NCBI RefSeq assembly: GCF_000764305.2
Contig: NW_025937347.1
Location: 1 to 64,000 of the forward strand
Direction: 5' to 3'
Source of the DNA: Hyalella azteca
Taxonomy: Eukaryota > Arthropoda > Malacostraca > Amphipoda > Hyalellidae
Length of the DNA: 64,000 bases
Shown here: in pieces, positions 62,745 to 64,000 of the stretch
Numbering within the stretch: position 1 is the stretch's first letter
Layout: the number at the start of each line of letters is the position of its first letter
The notes under the pieces: model-generated
Database searches by the model: none
Told to the model about the DNA's origin: nothing
Seen by the model: only the letters and a program-made list of their open reading frames with translations
Program-made: the position numbers and the translations under genes

Positions 62745-64000
62745 AGAAATGAAAACGCAACCAAAACGGAGTCCCAAACAAGGAGAGGCAAATTGGTTTC
62801 TTGTGTTTGGCACTGTAATAAAATTAAGATATGTGATGTTGTATTGTTGAAAGCGCAGTCTCATTTGTTCACTTTATTTATTTATGCAAACTTACGCTCC
62901 TATTGCGAATCATCTGTACTTTGCATATTTTATATTATGTATTATATAGTTATAAATTATATTAATATATTTATAGTTATTTTATATAATGTGAATCTCA
63001 ACGGTTTAGACCAAAGCTAAATGACGGATTTTTGATAAATCCACGAATGTGCAATCATAGAATTTAAAATTTTTATTTTCAGAAATAATTTGGATATGAT
63101 CGGAAAGCACACAAATAGTTCCGTAAATGCGCACGAATGTAACAAATAATTTATTTTATTGATCGAGCTATAGAGGAGCTATAGGGTTGCAGTTAATCCA
63201 TTAGGAAGATGTGCTTCTATCAATATTAATCGAATACTAGCTCGTTTATAATCTAAATAGATCACAAATAGCAGAGTGTAAACTTTTGGTGACCATTATT
63301 AAGCGTGAATGAGTCGTACGTTCGTAACGTATTCAAGTTAGGACGGTCATCAAAACTTACGCTAATTATTTCATCATATTTAAAAACTAAAACGTCAAAG
63401 AAGCTATTGAAAAAAACTATTTGATTCAAAATTAGTCGGAAAAAAATGAATGTTTATTAACATTGAAGACTAATTAGTGATTACATTAAGATTATTTCCT
63501 GTTTTAGCTAAATTCTGGCTGCTACGTAGCTATGCAACTTGGAAAACGTTCATAAAAGTCACCATTAACGACAATTGTTACAGCCGATCAATAGATTATT
63601 CAAGGAACGTTCAATTCAACTATGCGCTCCAGTAAAGCGAGGTTGGATCATAAGTAGACTCATTTTCGCGAGTATAAGAACCATCATTACGCATCGCTAA
63701 GGAAGTGAGAGGCCGTCGTAGGAGCGGTTTTCTTCTTACGCCAGTTTTTCGGGGCGTTTCAGGTCTGGAGTGTGGACGCTTATCGGTCAGTCGCGTTTCA
63801 GGTCTCCTTGGTCTGTTTCAATCCATGGCAGGTTGAGGGAGCGGGCTAACAGGTGTAAAAGTTAGATTTTTTCAATTAATAGTGATTCTGAAAATGATGT
63901 TGGGCGAATCTCCCAGATTTGCTTAAGTCGAAATAACGGTCGAATGTTAAAGTTTTACTTGACTTGTATATTCATTCTAGATTACACAGGTGTTTAAACG
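62745..64000. other. Intergenic DNA to the window end
   Basis: A TTTTTTTTGCAG site at 62730-62741 on the plus strand is followed by an open frame to 63020 (ARNENATKTESQTRRGKL...), which ends in low-complexity hydrophobic translation of AT-rich DNA. It could be a short exon but has no support. The rest is AT-rich with no feature seen. Confidence 0.4.

Overview
The window looks like draft nuclear DNA of an animal, most likely an arthropod; a crustacean is a guess. Coding DNA lies in many short exons with GT-AG introns, the background is AT-rich, and the best-recognised gene, exportin-5, is a metazoan nuclear transport receptor. The sequence is an unpolished short-read assembly. It has a 99-base N gap (10042-10140) and two intact copies of the 38-bp Nextera mate-pair junction adapter (4997-5034 and 15330-15367).

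Layout: 1-405 is the 3' end of a non-LTR retrotransposon ORF (RNase H domain). 974-21477 is one gene on the + strand, exportin-5 (XPO5), the RanGTP-dependent export receptor for pre-miRNA and other double-stranded RNA hairpins. I can place 17 coding exons, from ATG to TGA, totalling about 1,200 codons. Exon boundaries were set by reading frame, splice consensus and remembered similarity to the family, without an alignment program. One exon of about 35 codons is missing and probably lies in or beside the N gap. The exon 15/16 junction does not close in frame. The exon 12 donor is GC instead of GT.

The XPO5 introns are largely minisatellites. The repeat units often include the splice site itself: acceptors of exons 5, 6, 7, 10 and 18, donors of exons 7, 8 and 12, the end of exon 15, and the stop codon. 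The gene therefore carries many decoy copies of its own exon edges. Intron 14 also has two back-to-back perfect hairpins.

21.5-64 kb contains no gene I can name. It holds short inverted-repeat (MITE-like) elements, a tRNA-derived SINE fragment, several minisatellites and a few coding-like islands. The most notable island is on the minus strand at 60556-62340: a frame of about 594 codons with 19 TAA/TAG codons but no TGA before a terminal TGA. It could be a gene in a non-standard code (a contaminant or symbiont), an old pseudogene, or chance.
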